A stretch of DNA of 13,487 nucleotides from Candidatus Melainabacteria bacterium (GTDB lineage: Bacteria > Cyanobacteriota > Vampirovibrionia > Obscuribacterales > Obscuribacteraceae). The translations under genes were made by a program, and so were the position numbers. Location of the stretch: contig JACQVM010000082.1 of the NCBI GenBank assembly GCA_016209785.1, positions 1 through 13,487 on the forward strand, given 5' to 3'. This document shows, in pieces, positions 12,960 to 13,487 of the stretch. Under the pieces are notes generated by a model. It was not told the origin of the DNA. It ran no database searches and saw only the letters and a list, made by a program, of their open reading frames with translations. Numbering within the stretch: the first letter of the stretch is position 1; every line of letters begins with the position of its first letter.

Positions 12960-13487
12960 ATGCTCAATCTTTCACAGGCGGTGTTGAGGATTTTAAGTCC
13001 TGTTCTAGATGCACCAGCTCATGGTCAGCGCCCAGCTTTAATTGTTGGCAGTAAAGACTCTGACAGTTCACAAGACATGGTCTTTACCGTCTGTGATATC
13101 GATAATCTAATTGGCAGGGCTCAGGCTGCCCTTGAGCAAGCTGGTGTAGGCCGTGGGAAGATAGTTTTATTGTGTGCACCTAATAGCCCTGAACTTGTTG
13201 CGTGCCTTATAGCTACCTGGAGACTTGGTGCGATTGCACTACCGGTTGACTTTCGTCTTACTAAGGGGGAGGTTGAAAATATTGCCGTACGTGTTTGTGC
13301 CAAGGTTATTTATTCTTCAGAGCCCTTAACTGAAATAATTGAGACTATTGTGCCTCAAAAGTTTCCTAGTCAGCCGGCATCATATGATGCTCATCGTGCT
13401 TGCATGCTTGACTTAGATTTGCCAGCACTAATTATTTTAACTTCGGGAACAACAGGAGTACCCAAGGGAGCAGTACATGATCTTGGC
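12960..13487 (+). CDS. AMP-forming acyl-CoA synthetase/AMP-dependent ligase (partial, N-terminal 176 residues)
   Basis: Start of an adenylate-forming enzyme (ANL superfamily) that activates a carboxylic acid with ATP, usually for transfer to CoA or a carrier protein. Visible features are the N-terminal Rossmann-like part with KIVLLCAPNSPELVACLIAT, then WRLGAIALPVDFRLTKGEVE (the segment that usually reads GAVxVPLNPxxxxxE), and the phosphate-binding loop TSGTTGVPKG near residues 163-172, followed by AVH. The frame is open to the right edge, so substrate-determining regions and the catalytic Lys lie outside. The N-terminus is short, without the long extension of acetyl-CoA synthetase. It is divergent from the RNase J-like gene across 88 bases. 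The substrate cannot be inferred from this part. Confidence 0.9.
   Translation, partial: MLNLSQAVLRILSPVLDAPAHGQRPALIVGSKDSDSSQDMVFTVCDIDNLIGRAQAALEQAGVGRGKIVLLCAPNSPELVACLIATWRLGAIALPVDFRLTKGEVENIAVRVCAKVIYSSEPLTEIIETIVPQKFPSQPASYDAHRACMLDLDLPALIILTSGTTGVPKGAVHDLG

Noticed and set aside
13121..13303. Minus-strand ORF of 60 codons in the acyl-CoA synthetase region
   Set aside because: It is opposite a frame that encodes recognisable adenylate-forming enzyme motifs.

Overview
The window carries the core of a bacterial aerobic respiratory chain on the minus strand, then a mix of housekeeping and signalling genes. The bacterium is Gram-negative-like: it has a Tat-exported Rieske protein, periplasmic c-type cytochromes and a candidate lipoprotein cytochrome. 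The cytochrome b resembles the b6 family (TRFYSLH in helix D). Together with split-type gcvPA, RNase J and a cyanobacteria-like LepB, this would fit a non-photosynthetic relative of Cyanobacteria (Vampirovibrionia/Melainabacteria). That placement is inference from protein style, not proof.

Region 1 (1-4972, all minus, read from right to left) is a compact respiratory cluster. The order is ccoN, ccoO fused to a second cytochrome c domain, ccoS, a 62-residue membrane protein, a diheme cytochrome c, a Rieske protein, then cytochrome b running off the left edge. It encodes quinol oxidation by a Rieske/cytochrome b complex, transfer through c-type hemes and O2 reduction by a cbb3-type (C-family) oxidase. 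No separate ccoP is seen. The striking point is cytochrome b: both histidines that should bind the high-potential heme bH are absent (Arg101 and Tyr219), while the heme bL pair (His87, His205) is kept, and the loop between helices D and E is very short. This looks like a cytochrome b without a normal Qi side, which would rule out a classical Q-cycle.

Region 2 (5155-7364) has pth (minus) divergent from gcvPA (plus). Region 3 (7423-10285, plus) has lepB, a GAF/HD-GYP c-di-GMP-type phosphodiesterase, and a small ORF in the same frame directly after the HD-GYP stop codon. Region 4 (10336-11187, plus) is an unrecognised exported protein.

Region 5 (11168-12871, minus) is a full-length RNase J homologue in which five of the seven expected metal-binding residues are replaced, so it is probably a pseudo-nuclease. 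It converges on the exported-protein gene with a 20-base overlap. Region 6 (12960 to the right edge, plus) is the start of an AMP-forming acyl-CoA synthetase-type enzyme, divergent from the RNase J gene.

No rRNA, tRNA, CRISPR array, insertion sequence or convincing intrinsic terminator was seen. No gene-free stretch exceeds 300 bases.
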